DNA of 64,000 bases from NCBI GenBank assembly GCA_034435035.1, contig DAOTXW010000068.1:1-64000 (forward strand), read 5' to 3'. The translations under genes and the position numbers were made by a program. The DNA comes from JAHEME01 sp034435035. Its GTDB lineage: Bacteria > Chloroflexota > Anaerolineae > Aggregatilineales > UBA3940. The notes below the pieces were generated by a model, which worked only from the letters and a program-made list of their open reading frames with translations, made no database searches and was not told where the DNA came from. This document shows, one piece after another, positions 23,648 through 32,554 of this stretch (the stretch's first letter is position 1; every line of letters begins with the position of its first letter).

Positions 23648-23662
23648 GAAGCTGAGAGGGGC

Positions 23663-24214
23663 ATGCGTATGGGTCGGACAGTTGGCGTAATTCTGCTGTG
23701 CGCTGCGTCGGCTATTTGTGTTCTGGGGGGTGCTATACTGGCTGGCATGGTGGGCGCTGCCGACCTTCGGCTTGATGGAGCGTTGCTCGGCTTTTCATTG
23801 CTGGTTGTGTTTATTATTGGCCCGCTGGCTGCTGTGGGCGTTATCAGCCTGGTACGCGCCAGACAGGAAGCCACAGAGACTGCGGAGGCGGAAGACCTGC
23901 GCCAGTTGCTGGATATGGTGAAGACGCGTGGGCGCCTGAATGTGTCGGATGCGTCGATTGAGTTAAATTCAGACCTGCCTCGTTTGCAGAAGATGGTGTA
24001 CAGACTTGTGGGTCTGGGAGTCTTTACGGGTTATGTCAACTGGGATGAAGGTGTTCTGTACTCAGAGGAAGCATCTCTACTGCGCGGGGCGGAGAAGTGC
24101 CGACATTGTGGTGGGGACCTGAAGCTGGCCGGTAAAGGGGTTGTCAAGTGCCCGTTCTGTGGGACGGAGTATTTTATGGGGCCGGCCACAGGGGATTCTG
24201 AACGAAAGGGCTAG
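23663..24214 (+). CDS. Membrane protein with winged-helix-like region and zinc ribbon
   Basis: 183 aa. Two membrane helices (about 8-30 and 40-64), then a helical region (LRQLLDMVKTRGRLNVSDASIELNSDLPRLQKMVYRLVGLGVFTGYVNW) that looks like a winged helix, and a C-terminal zinc ribbon with CRHCGG and CPFCG. Likely a membrane-bound adaptor. It begins 15 bp after the DUF2207 gene; role unknown. Confidence 0.75.
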   Translation: MRMGRTVGVILLCAASAICVLGGAILAGMVGAADLRLDGALLGFSLLVVFIIGPLAAVGVISLVRARQEATETAEAEDLRQLLDMVKTRGRLNVSDASIELNSDLPRLQKMVYRLVGLGVFTGYVNWDEGVLYSEEASLLRGAEKCRHCGGDLKLAGKGVVKCPFCGTEYFMGPATGDSERKG

Positions 24215-24219
24215 ATGTG

Positions 24220-24756
24220 ATGGATGACTATTATCAGCGGATTGCCGCGATGCAGGGGGTTGTAGAGGACCTGGCACGTAAGCTGCCGGGGTTTCGTGGT
24301 TACTTTGAGCGCGAGGATCGGCGTGCAGCGGATCGATTGCTGCGAGCGGAGATCGTGCGCAGGCTCGAGGTGATCCAGCGGACAATGGGAGATGTGCAGC
24401 GCAGGAGCATGACTGAAAGGGGTCTGAGTGAAGCTGGACGCTGGGGCGAGGTGGATGCTGCTTTGCAGCTGCTCATCGATCGAATTCGAAGCGCAGCGGA
24501 TGGCTATGCGGGCGTTTTTGATGCTGCTAAAGTTTCTGTGGAAGGTCTGGCGGAGGCTTACAGGGTTGATGGGGAATTGTTGGTGGCGGTTGAGCAGCTG
24601 GAAGCTGAGTTGGCTCGTGTGAGTGATGCGAGCGGCGGTGAATTAAGGGCGGGCTTTGTGGAAAAGGTGGCGGACGCGGTGACAGACCTGGAGACATTGC
24701 TGGGGCAGCGGGGGGAAGCCCTGCGTGGGCTGTCTGAGGGCACATCTGCCGAATGA
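24220..24756 (+). CDS. Helical coiled-coil protein of unknown function
   Basis: 178 aa, almost wholly alpha-helical with long heptad-like stretches (MQGVVEDLARKLPGFRGYFEREDRRAADRLLRAEIVRRLEVIQ; VAVEQLEAELARVSDASGG). No membrane helix. Starts 5 bp after the zinc-ribbon gene. It may be a structural partner of the SPFH protein; this is inferred from position only. Confidence 0.7.
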   Translation: MDDYYQRIAAMQGVVEDLARKLPGFRGYFEREDRRAADRLLRAEIVRRLEVIQRTMGDVQRRSMTERGLSEAGRWGEVDAALQLLIDRIRSAADGYAGVFDAAKVSVEGLAEAYRVDGELLVAVEQLEAELARVSDASGGELRAGFVEKVADAVTDLETLLGQRGEALRGLSEGTSAE

Positions 24757-24789
24757 TGGCGGCTTTTTCATTTAAGGTAAGGAGCGGAG

Positions 24790-25791
24790 ATGATGGCCAG
24801 GATCTTTGATATCATTGAACATCCGAATGTGGCAAGTGATGAGCTCGCCTATCGGGAGCCTCAGAGTGGGAGTGGTGATTTTCGGATAGGCTCGCAGGTG
24901 ATCGTGCGTGAAAATCAGGCTGCGGTGTTTGTGCGGGGGGGCCGGAGCCTGGATGTGTTTGGCGCGGGGACGCATACGATCACCACGGCCAATATTCCGC
25001 TGCTGGTGGATTTGATTGGACGGGCCTTCAATAATGAGACCCCGTTTAAGGCAGAGGTCTACTTCATCAATCAGGCGGATTTTCCTCAGGTTGGGTGGGG
25101 GACATCGCAGCCTCTTGCACTGGAGACTCCGGGGAAAGGTCTTGGGTGGCTGCTGCTGCAGGGGCATGGCGTGATGGGAATCCGGGTGGATGAAGCTCAG
25201 CGTTTTGCTAATCAGTATGCTATCGGGAAGCCGATTGTGCGGATGGCGGATGTTAAGGAGCGCCTGGTGACGTTGGTGCTCGGTGAGTTGCAGGAGTTGA
25301 TAGCAGCGCACGCACCGGGTGATTTGACGGGCCTGAATCGGATGCTGAATGAGATCGAGGCCGGGGCGCTTGCGCAGCTGCGCCCGAAGTTTGAGGCAGT
25401 TGGTTTGCAGCTGAAGAGCTTCGAGATGAAACCCCTGTCGGCTGCGACGACAACTGCGGAGGACTTGCGGGCCATGGGGCTTCTTGATGTTGCGACATAT
25501 CAGGCGCTTCAGGCGGCGGACGCTTTGCGGGATGCAGCCCGGAATCCGGGTGGCGAGGCTGGGACCGGTGTAGGTTTGGGTGCCGGGATTGGCCTGGGCC
25601 AGATGCTGGCTGGTGCTTTTGGTCAAAAGAGCCCGGGGGCGGGTGATAGCGACGAGGCGCCGCAGACCCGGGCCGAGGTGGAGGCTATGCTGGATAATCT
25701 GGACAATCGGCTGGCTCGCGGCGAGATCGATCAAGCGACGTATGAGCGCCTGGTTGCAAAGTGGCAGGCTCGCTTAGATGCCATGAAGTGA
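24790..25791 (+). CDS. SPFH-domain protein with C-terminal SHOCT motif (virion core protein-like family)
   Basis: 333 aa, TAAGGAG upstream. The SPFH (band 7) core runs to about residue 225: IGSQVIVRENQAAVFVRGGRSLDVFGAGTHTITTANIPLL, then FKAEVYFINQ and VKERLVTLVLGELQEL. A Gly-rich hinge follows and the last ~32 residues form a SHOCT motif (LDNLDNRLARGEIDQATYERLVAKW). No N-terminal membrane helix is apparent, as in the YdjI-like subgroup that is recruited to the membrane. With DUF2207 upstream it suggests a membrane-stress or membrane-domain complex. A strong terminator follows. Confidence 0.85.
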   Translation: MMARIFDIIEHPNVASDELAYREPQSGSGDFRIGSQVIVRENQAAVFVRGGRSLDVFGAGTHTITTANIPLLVDLIGRAFNNETPFKAEVYFINQADFPQVGWGTSQPLALETPGKGLGWLLLQGHGVMGIRVDEAQRFANQYAIGKPIVRMADVKERLVTLVLGELQELIAAHAPGDLTGLNRMLNEIEAGALAQLRPKFEAVGLQLKSFEMKPLSAATTTAEDLRAMGLLDVATYQALQAADALRDAARNPGGEAGTGVGLGAGIGLGQMLAGAFGQKSPGAGDSDEAPQTRAEVEAMLDNLDNRLARGEIDQATYERLVAKWQARLDAMK

Positions 25792-25814
25792 CAGGAGTGC
25801 AAGCAACAACCAGA

Positions 25815-25845
25815 ACGGGGAGGGCCGCGGCTCTCCCCGTTTTTG
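25815..25845 (+). terminator. Rho-independent terminator of the SPFH cassette
   Basis: ACGGGGAG (25815-25822), 10-nt loop, CTCCCCGT (25833-25840), TTTTG. Confidence 0.9.
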
Positions 25846-25866
25846 TTCATTGGTGGGGGGGATGGA

Positions 25867-27774
25867 TCAGGGGGTGTTGAGATAGAGAGTTTGAAGAGTA
25901 GCGCTGTCTGCCCCGGTTGGGTAGATGGGGACGCGCTTTCCAGTGACGGGATCGTAAAACCCGATGGAGATGTGGTAGCTTGTAGCAGACTGAGTGGTGG
26001 GTATTGTGAGAATAGCCACGTCGCGGAAAGGGCGTCCGGGTATCCAGGTGGTGGTAGTTAGCCGGCCATGTTGAGGTGGGTGGTCGTCCTGTGAGGCGAT
26101 GGGTGTGCCGGCAACAGGCGATGGTATGAGATGAACAAAGAGTGTTAGCGGCTCGCGCGTGGGCTGGATAGGGGTCCAGAAGGTCTCAAGATATATCGAC
26201 ATGCCGGCCTGGACGGTTGTTCCCGGTGGAGTTAGCCGATAGCCTGTCAGGATAGCTACCTGCTCGAAGGTGATGTTCTGTGGGTTTGGCAGTGGCGTGG
26301 GAAGTTGATTCCAGTGGCCGTACTGTCGCAGGCGTGTTGGTCCAATCCACTGGTCGGATATGATTTGCAGATGCGAGTCGAGCCAGGTGAGGACGATCTG
26401 GTCGCGGTCGTAAGCGGCGCTGTCGATCGGCAGGAACCAGATATAAGAATGGCGCTGGGTCGCCTGCGCAAGGGTAGTGTAAGTGTCGGCGGCTGACGTA
26501 TCGGCGTTCGCAGGCTGGGTGATGGTAGTAGCTGGAGCAGTGTAGTAATAGTCGAAGGCGGGATCCGGGAAGTTCCGGATCACGAGATCATCCGGGGCGA
26601 TTTGCTTGTTGAGTGTTTGCATGATGGCGGGCCATGGCGGCGCCTTGGCATAGGCAGGGATGTATCGGTAAGTTGCCGTGCCGAGCAGCGAGAAGGTGAT
26701 GATGATGGCGAGCGCGGCGATGCTGAGCAAGCCTGTATATCGCCGCTGCTGCGAATGCTGACTCATGGGGATGCTGAGAAGCAGCATAAGTGGCAGGGAG
26801 GTGGCTGCAAGATAGCGGGGATGGAAGTAGCCCTGGTGTGTTAGAAGGGCGAGGAGACTGAGCGTAACAAGAGGGAGTGCGGCATGCAGGACGAGTATCG
26901 TAGTTGCCTGGCGGAAGCGCGGCTGAGCAGCGGCGATGCTGCCGAGGAGGATCAACAGTGTAAGTGTGGAGAGCTCTACGGCGGATAGATCAGGCCAGAG
27001 GAGCGGGCGAGTTAATGCGCTGGGCTGAGTGGCTCCAAAGAGCAGCACAGCCAGCGCGGTGGGTATGTCGGGCATGGCTCCAGTTGGCCGGTAGCCGCTG
27101 TTTCGGAGGCTGGGCTGGAAGTACCAAGGGCTCAGGATAAGGAGGATGAGAAGGTGCGCGCCGAGCCAGTGGCGCCATCGCTGTGAGGCTCCCGGGGTAA
27201 ATGAGGGCATGCTGGATATGGCGGAAGCCAGCAGGACCGGGATCTGAAGATAGAAGGTATAGGCGCTGATGGCGGCTGAAAGCGCATATCGTATCCAGCG
27301 TGAGGCACGGGGCTTGCCTGTGTTCGCTGCCAGAAGTGCGCGGAATGCAACCGCGCTGGTGGCGATCCAGAGGCTGTAGCTCCGTATATCCTGTGCGTAC
27401 CAGATCTGAAAGGGGTTGATGGCGAGGAGGAGGATTGTGAGGGCTGCAGTGCGGTTATCTGCAAGAGCGCGTGCGATGCTGTAGCCTGAAGCGGTGGTGA
27501 CAAGGCTGGCAAGTACTGAGAGCATGCGGGCAGCTAGAGGGGTATCACCTACAAGGCGCACCCATGTGTAAAGGCTGCCGAGGGCGAAGGGTGGTTGCGG
27601 GTCGATAAGGGCGATTGTGCCGAAGACATAGGGAAGCGACACGCGGGTCCAATTGATGATGCTGAAGGCCTCGTCTCCGGAGAGAGATTGTGTATCTACG
27701 TGCCAGGCGCGGAGGAAGAAGGCTGCGAGCAGGAGCGCAGTGGCGGCTGGGAGGTGTTGGTATTTGCGGTTCAT
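25867..27774 (-). CDS. GT-C fold membrane glycosyltransferase-like protein
   Basis: 635 aa. The first loop has the acidic pair SGDEAFSI followed by DPQPPFALGSLYTWVRLVGDTPLAARMLSVLASL, and a later NPFQIWYAQDIRSYSLW motif, both usual in family 39/PMT-like bacterial GT-C proteins. About ten membrane helices, then a C-terminal extracytoplasmic domain (about 430-635) that looks beta-rich. Donor and acceptor unknown. Its start overlaps the upstream gene by 4 bp. The coding strand is rich in A and C, unlike most of the window. Confidence 0.75.
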   Translation of the reverse strand: MNRKYQHLPAATALLLAAFFLRAWHVDTQSLSGDEAFSIINWTRVSLPYVFGTIALIDPQPPFALGSLYTWVRLVGDTPLAARMLSVLASLVTTASGYSIARALADNRTAALTILLLAINPFQIWYAQDIRSYSLWIATSAVAFRALLAANTGKPRASRWIRYALSAAISAYTFYLQIPVLLASAISSMPSFTPGASQRWRHWLGAHLLILLILSPWYFQPSLRNSGYRPTGAMPDIPTALAVLLFGATQPSALTRPLLWPDLSAVELSTLTLLILLGSIAAAQPRFRQATTILVLHAALPLVTLSLLALLTHQGYFHPRYLAATSLPLMLLLSIPMSQHSQQRRYTGLLSIAALAIIITFSLLGTATYRYIPAYAKAPPWPAIMQTLNKQIAPDDLVIRNFPDPAFDYYYTAPATTITQPANADTSAADTYTTLAQATQRHSYIWFLPIDSAAYDRDQIVLTWLDSHLQIISDQWIGPTRLRQYGHWNQLPTPLPNPQNITFEQVAILTGYRLTPPGTTVQAGMSIYLETFWTPIQPTREPLTLFVHLIPSPVAGTPIASQDDHPPQHGRLTTTTWIPGRPFRDVAILTIPTTQSATSYHISIGFYDPVTGKRVPIYPTGADSATLQTLYLNTP

Positions 27775-28481
27775 TGTGCGGGGGGCTGACCAATAATAAC
27801 GCTGAGGATAGCATCGACTGGTAGCGATGGTGCGGTGCCCGGTTGTGTGCGCACCTGGCTTTTTAGCGATGGAGAGCGTTTATCAGCATATACGATGGGG
27901 ACAGGACCGGGCGTGGAGATCGTGAGAACGGCTTCAGGATGGGTAAAAACTACGAGGGGCTGGATGGACAGCTCCGCGGCGGGGATTCCCTGTGTGGTGA
28001 GCCAGTCTGCCAGTCTGCTTGCTGCTGCTAGCGCGTCCAGTACCGGTGTGCCAATGGTGTCCTGAGCGAGGAAGCGGCGGAGGCGGCGGAAGAAGGGTTC
28101 GTGAGTGATGATGCGAGTATTTTCGACCGTGGCGTGGATGGGCTGGTTGCGGGTGATGATGGCGTAGAGGGTTGTTTGTGTCAGGAGAATGTAGGGTATG
28201 GGCTTGTAGTAGTTGAGCAAGGTTGTTGTCTTGGGCAGACCTTTGAGGCTTGCTGCAAGGGCAAGGTGTCCCTGTGGCGAACGCGTCCAGCGATTTGTGA
28301 TTCGCAACCCGATGGTCGCAAAAAGAGTGCCAATGAGCAGCAGCGGCACAGAGGACGCACCGAGCTGAGGCATGAAGCTGGTGATGGTAGCAGTGACCAG
28401 CATAAGCAGCCCGGCGACGCTGGTTGTGGTTGCAAGGAAGCGATACTGCTGGAGTTTGCGGATGTTTGTATAGATTCGCAT
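27771..28481 (-). CDS. Membrane protein with a distant NERD-like domain, function unknown
   Basis: 236 aa. Two membrane helices near the N-terminus (about 16-35 and 43-60) followed by a soluble domain: ASLKGLPKTTTLLNYY, YILLTQTTLYAIITRNQ, IGTPVLDALAAASRLADWL, QPLVVFTHPEAVLTI. The strand/helix pattern recalls nuclease-related (NERD) domains of bacterial membrane proteins, but I cannot confirm catalytic residues. Operon with the recombinase gene (15 bp upstream) and the GT-C gene. Confidence 0.6.
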   Translation of the reverse strand: MRIYTNIRKLQQYRFLATTTSVAGLLMLVTATITSFMPQLGASSVPLLLIGTLFATIGLRITNRWTRSPQGHLALAASLKGLPKTTTLLNYYKPIPYILLTQTTLYAIITRNQPIHATVENTRIITHEPFFRRLRRFLAQDTIGTPVLDALAAASRLADWLTTQGIPAAELSIQPLVVFTHPEAVLTISTPGPVPIVYADKRSPSLKSQVRTQPGTAPSLPVDAILSVIIGQPPAQ

Positions 28482-28496
28482 ACGATGTTGTCAGGG

Positions 28497-29513
28497 CTAG
28501 GTGTGATCAGGGCGGATAGAGTCGGCAGGCTTGGCGCGCTGGTAGCGGCGGGTGGTTCCGGGGTCGGCATGCCGCGCCATGAGTTGTGCTTCGTGAAGAT
28601 TCGGTGTGGCCGCGAGCGCATGGTAGATGAAGTAGGCGCGGAGTGCGGTGGCAGTGATCGACTGGCCGGCGCGGTGGAGATCAGCGCGTGTGGCGGGTGG
28701 GAGGGCGCGGCTTGTCCAGTCGTCCAGGATGTTGGTAATGGTCCAGCGGCTGATGGGCAAAGAGCGTTTACCGGCACGTTTGTCGTGGCGCGCAAAGAGG
28801 GGCGGGTTTGGGGTTGCGAGGGATGGTGGTGGAAGGGTGGTGGCGCGGGTCCGTCCCTGGAGATACTGCTGAAGCGCAGCAGTGACTCTTGTAGTGAGCG
28901 GGAGACCGAACTGCCCAGTGATGACGTGAAGTGTTTGGGCTGCCGGGTTGAATGCTGCGACGCGGAGCGTACAGACTTCGGCAACACGGAGTCCGCAGTC
29001 TGCTAGAAGCAGTATGAGCGCCCGGTCGCGAAGGTCACGCAGATAACTGCGGTCTGCCAGGTGAGTGGGTATGGGTGGGTTGTAGGCCTCAACATATATG
29101 AGGAGCTCGGCAGTGGCTGCGAAAGGCGGAAGCGCCGGGTTATGGGGCTTTGGCCTGCGGGCATTAGTGATCACTGCCGCGAGGTGGATAGGGTCAAAAC
29201 CGAGGGGATGAGTTTCGGCAACGGCTAGCAGGAACTGCAGGATGGCACGGGTATATAGATGCTCGGTTTCCGATGCGCGGGTTGCCTGAAGTTCGTGCTG
29301 GAAGCTTTTCAGATGATCCTCTGTGAGTGCGGCGATGGTTGCGCGGCCGAAGAAGAGTGCGTGCGCAGTAGCACAGTGATGGGCAAATGCACGGTAAGCC
29401 TGCATGTGAGCAGCAGCAGTGGCTGGTGCCTGGATCGATGCCTGCTGCTGGTGGTATCGGAAGTAGAGTTCGTTGATGGTAGCCATTAGCGTCGGACCGA
29501 GTTCCGGTATCAC
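28497..29513 (-). CDS. Tyrosine recombinase/phage-integrase family protein with degenerate HxxR motif
   Basis: 338 aa from GTG 29513. N-terminal SAM-like core-binding helices (about 10-100), catalytic domain from about 125. The first Arg is kept (CGLRVAEVCTLRV), as are the second Arg (ATALRAYF), the second-box His (ARHADPGTTRRY) and the Tyr nucleophile. The His of the canonical HxLRH box is lost (T-A-L-R-A), so activity may be altered. The GTG lies 7 nt after TACAAT, fitting a leaderless mRNA; an ATG at 29486 is the alternative. It sits at the edge of the 21.6-29.5 kb G-skewed block and next to hflX; no att repeats were found there. Confidence 0.82.
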   Translation of the reverse strand: MIPELGPTLMATINELYFRYHQQQASIQAPATAAAHMQAYRAFAHHCATAHALFFGRATIAALTEDHLKSFQHELQATRASETEHLYTRAILQFLLAVAETHPLGFDPIHLAAVITNARRPKPHNPALPPFAATAELLIYVEAYNPPIPTHLADRSYLRDLRDRALILLLADCGLRVAEVCTLRVAAFNPAAQTLHVITGQFGLPLTTRVTAALQQYLQGRTRATTLPPPSLATPNPPLFARHDKRAGKRSLPISRWTITNILDDWTSRALPPATRADLHRAGQSITATALRAYFIYHALAATPNLHEAQLMARHADPGTTRRYQRAKPADSIRPDHT

Positions 29514-29520
29514 TGCGAAT

Positions 29521-29550
29521 ATTGTAGTGAGATGGTAGTAACGGTGGCAA
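29521..29550 (-). promoter_or_regulatory. Promoter for the leaderless recombinase start
   Basis: Minus strand: TTGCCA (29545-29550), 18 bp, TACAAT (29521-29526), then 7 nt to GTG. The remaining gap to hflX holds a small inverted repeat TTCG-CTATA-CGAA at 29652-29664. Confidence 0.55.
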
Positions 29551-29738
29551 ATTGGCTGGAGAGGCTCGCTGGGAGCGGGAATGTTTTCGTGTAGCCTACT
29601 GACGGATTGTTAAAGATTCGCCCGGCATCCGCCATCGTAACATCTCTCTTGTTCGCTATACGAAGTAAATTGTCTCGGAAATGACTTGGAGGACCCGGAC
29701 GCTTTGCTACGCAGTCTATGTCTACACGAAGAACCACT

Positions 29739-31079
29739 CTAGCCGGTGTGCTTGTACTGCTCAAATAGATGATAGTCCTTGGCTTCCAGCCACCCGGCCA
29801 GGGTCGTTCCGCTGCTGGCAGGCTCTTCGCTTTCCACCCTGGCTGCTTTACGGAAGAGTGCAATCAGATCGCCTCGTGAATACGGCAGATGCACAGTCAC
29901 AAACCTGCGTTGCGCAGACAACAGGGCTCTGACACGGCTGCGAAGCTCATCCATGCCTTCACCGGTCAACGCAGATACGGCCACTGAATCGATGCCTGAA
30001 GCCTGGAGTTGCTCTAACGCTGTGTATTCAGATTCCTGTCGAGCCCGATCAATTTTATTCAGCACCATAAGCATGGGCACAGCCCCAACCTGAAGTTCCT
30101 CGCGCAGAGTGCGTTCTACAACCGCGATCTGGTCCATGACATTCGGATGCGTTACATCGACCACATGTAGCAAGAGGTCTGCCTCGCTCAGCTCCTCCAG
30201 CGTTGCGCGGAACGCGGCGACCAGCGCATGGGGCAGCTTCTGAATAAATCCGACGGTATCGGTAAGCAGGACATCCCCCCCTACCCCGAGATCGATCCGT
30301 CGCGTCGTTGGATCCAGTGTCGCAAACAGCTGATCGGCCACCCATACATCTGCAGATGCCAGTTGATTCAGCAGAGTTGACTTGCCAGCATTAGTATAGC
30401 CCACCAATGAGGCGATCCGGAGTCCTTCTTTGCGCCGCCGCGCCCGGTGCCGCTCTCTATGGGCACGGACCTTTTCTAACTCATGCCGCAGCTGACGGAT
30501 GATACGCCGTATTTCACGACGGTCGGTCTCAAGCTGAGTCTCGCCAGGCCCGCGCAGGCCCACACCTGCAACGCCGCCACGGGCGGAGCCACCTCCAGCC
30601 TGACGGGCGAGGTGTGTCCACTGTCGTGTCAGCCGGGGCAGCCGATATTCGTACTGAGCCAGCGTGACCTGAAGAGAACCTTCACGCGTCCGTGCATGCT
30701 GGGCAAAGATATCCAGGATCAAAGCAGTTCGATCGAGCACGCGCACTTGCTCACCCAACGCACGTTCAAGCTCCCGTTGGTGCCTCGGAGAAAGCTCGTC
30801 ATCGAACAATACGACCCCTGCGTCAAGCTCCTCTACCCACCGACATACTTCCTCGACCTTACCCGGGCCAATGAAGGTGGCCGGATCGGGATGCCTGAGC
30901 CTCTGGTAGACCTGACCCACAACCTCGAGGCCGGCAGTATCGGCCAGCAGCCCGAGCTCCTCAAGCGAGGCTTCAATATCCAGCACACCCCTTTGGGCAG
31001 GCAGGTCTATCCCCACCAGGAAGGCCCGTCTGGCCGTTGCAGTGTCAGGGGAAAATTGATTGTGCGTCACCGGCCACAC
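29739..31079 (-). CDS. hflX: Ribosome-associated GTPase HflX
   Basis: 446 aa. N-terminal HflX domain (LPAQRGVLDIEASLEELGLLADTAGLEV, TFIGPGKVEEV, LFDDELSPRHQRELE, DRTALILDIFAQHARTREG), glycine-rich GGGSARGG and RGPGETQLETDRR linker, and a G domain with GYTNAGKST (P-loop), DTVGFI and NKID. It binds the 50S subunit and splits stalled or stress-inactivated ribosomes. Start at GTG 31079 with AAGGGG just upstream; another GTG three codons on is possible. Third in a gyrA-trmFO-hflX run. Confidence 0.95.
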   Translation of the reverse strand: MWPVTHNQFSPDTATARRAFLVGIDLPAQRGVLDIEASLEELGLLADTAGLEVVGQVYQRLRHPDPATFIGPGKVEEVCRWVEELDAGVVLFDDELSPRHQRELERALGEQVRVLDRTALILDIFAQHARTREGSLQVTLAQYEYRLPRLTRQWTHLARQAGGGSARGGVAGVGLRGPGETQLETDRREIRRIIRQLRHELEKVRAHRERHRARRRKEGLRIASLVGYTNAGKSTLLNQLASADVWVADQLFATLDPTTRRIDLGVGGDVLLTDTVGFIQKLPHALVAAFRATLEELSEADLLLHVVDVTHPNVMDQIAVVERTLREELQVGAVPMLMVLNKIDRARQESEYTALEQLQASGIDSVAVSALTGEGMDELRSRVRALLSAQRRFVTVHLPYSRGDLIALFRKAARVESEEPASSGTTLAGWLEAKDYHLFEQYKHTG

Positions 31080-31128
31080 CCCTTAATGACTACACGAAGC
31101 TCTGTACCCGTGTATACGACTGTGCCAC

Positions 31129-32499
31129 TCATTTTCCCTTAGCCTGTTCAGCCTGCTTCGCACCACCAGGTTGGGCGCCGGAGGTACCCTGCATCTGAAG
31201 GAATGCCTCCAGCGACTCAAGCGCCCTTGCACAATACTGTTGCGCTCGCTGCTTTTTGCCAGGCACCGCCGGCTCTAATTCAGGCAGGAGCCCAAAGTTG
31301 GCCTTCATGGGCTGAAAGTGGCGAGCGTCCGCATGGCACACATAGCGAATCAGCGCACCCAGCATCGTCTCTGCAGGAAGCTGCCAGGGCATCTGGCCCC
31401 GCAGGATACGAGCCGCATTGATCCCTGCCAGCAGCCCGGTGCCTGCGTTGCCCACGTATCCCTCCACGCCGGTGATCTGCCCTGCGAAGAATAGGTCCCC
31501 GCGCCAGCGGTATTGCAGAGTCGTGGTGAGCACCTGCGGCGCATTGAGGAACGTGTTGCGATGCATCTGGCCGAAACGCACAAACTCAGCCGCCTGTAAG
31601 CCCGGAATCAGCCTGAACACACGTTTCTGCTCCGGCCATTTCAAATTTGTCTGGAAGCCAACCAGGTTAAAAAGCGCTCCCGCAGCATCATCCTGTCTGA
31701 GCTGCACAACCGCATAGGGGCGGCGTCCGGTTCGAGGGTCGATGAGGCCCGCCGGGCGCAATGGCCCAAACGCAAGAGTATCGCGCCCGCGTGAAGCCAG
31801 AATCTCAACAGGCAGGCATCCCTCAAAGAAGTGGGGATCTTCCGCTTCGAATGAGCGAAGCTCTATTCGTTCCGCTGCAAGAAGTGCGTCAACAAAGGCC
31901 TCATACTCAGTTCTATCCAGCGGGCAGTTAAGGTAATCACCGCTGGCATCTGCGCCTCGCCCATAACGGGAGGCACGGAATGCGATGCTCATGTCAATCG
32001 ACTCGGCAGCGACGATGGGAGCCAGCGCGTCATAGAAGTAGAGATAATCCAGGCCGACCAGTGCCGCGATCGCCTGTGCAAGAGCGGGTGATGTGAGTGG
32101 GCCCGTCGCGACAATGACAGGCCCATCCGGTATCGAGGTCGCCTCGTCGCGTCGGACCGTAATCTTTGGATGTGCCATCAACCGGCTGGTGACCAGCTCA
32201 GAGAACGCTTCGCGCCCTACTGCAAGCGCACCTCCGCCCGGCACACGGGCCTCGTCTGCGCATTGAAGTATCAGGGAGTCCAGACGTCTGAGTTCGGCCT
32301 TGAGAAGCCCTCCTGCCCTGTCAGGTAAATCAGATCCCAGAGAATTGCTGCACACCAGTTCGGCGAACCTGTCCGTTACATGGGCCGGTGTCTGGCGCCC
32401 GGGGCGCATCTCCCAGAGAGTGACGTCGATCCCTCGCTCAGCAGCCTGCCAGGCGGCCTCACTGCCTGCCAACCCGGCTCCGATGACATTCAGATGCAT
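31129..32499 (-). CDS. trmFO: Methylenetetrahydrofolate-tRNA (uracil-5-)-methyltransferase
   Basis: 456 aa, folate/FAD-dependent enzyme making m5U54 in the tRNA T loop. N-terminal FAD-binding VIGAGLAGSEAAWQAAERG, then ELVCSNSLGSDLPDRAGGLLKAELRRLDSL with the conserved Cys, FEGCLPVEILASRGRDTLAFGPLRPAGL with the second Cys, FNLVGFQTNLKWPEQKRVFR, and FFAGQITGVEGYVGNAGTGLLAG. The last ~25 residues are low complexity. It lies 55 bp after gyrA. Confidence 0.96.
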   Translation of the reverse strand: MHLNVIGAGLAGSEAAWQAAERGIDVTLWEMRPGRQTPAHVTDRFAELVCSNSLGSDLPDRAGGLLKAELRRLDSLILQCADEARVPGGGALAVGREAFSELVTSRLMAHPKITVRRDEATSIPDGPVIVATGPLTSPALAQAIAALVGLDYLYFYDALAPIVAAESIDMSIAFRASRYGRGADASGDYLNCPLDRTEYEAFVDALLAAERIELRSFEAEDPHFFEGCLPVEILASRGRDTLAFGPLRPAGLIDPRTGRRPYAVVQLRQDDAAGALFNLVGFQTNLKWPEQKRVFRLIPGLQAAEFVRFGQMHRNTFLNAPQVLTTTLQYRWRGDLFFAGQITGVEGYVGNAGTGLLAGINAARILRGQMPWQLPAETMLGALIRYVCHADARHFQPMKANFGLLPELEPAVPGKKQRAQQYCARALESLEAFLQMQGTSGAQPGGAKQAEQAKGK

Positions 32500-32554
32500 G
32501 AACCACGGCGCCTTTCGAGCATCCCGCAGCGGTATACCGCCGTAACGACGCCCA

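Noticed and set aside
24772..25734. Long reading frame antisense to the SPFH gene
   Set aside because: It mirrors the strong G-bias of the coding strand; the plus-strand SPFH domain is clear and the antisense protein shows no family motif.
28101..29006. 301-codon plus-strand reading frame over the recombinase
   Set aside because: Shadow of the minus-strand genes; low-complexity Gly/Cys/Glu composition and no ribosome site.
29652..29664. Inverted repeat with a loxP-half-site look (TATACGAAGT) near the recombinase
   Set aside because: Only one short half resembles loxP, the arms are 4 bp, and no second copy was found in the window; likely chance.
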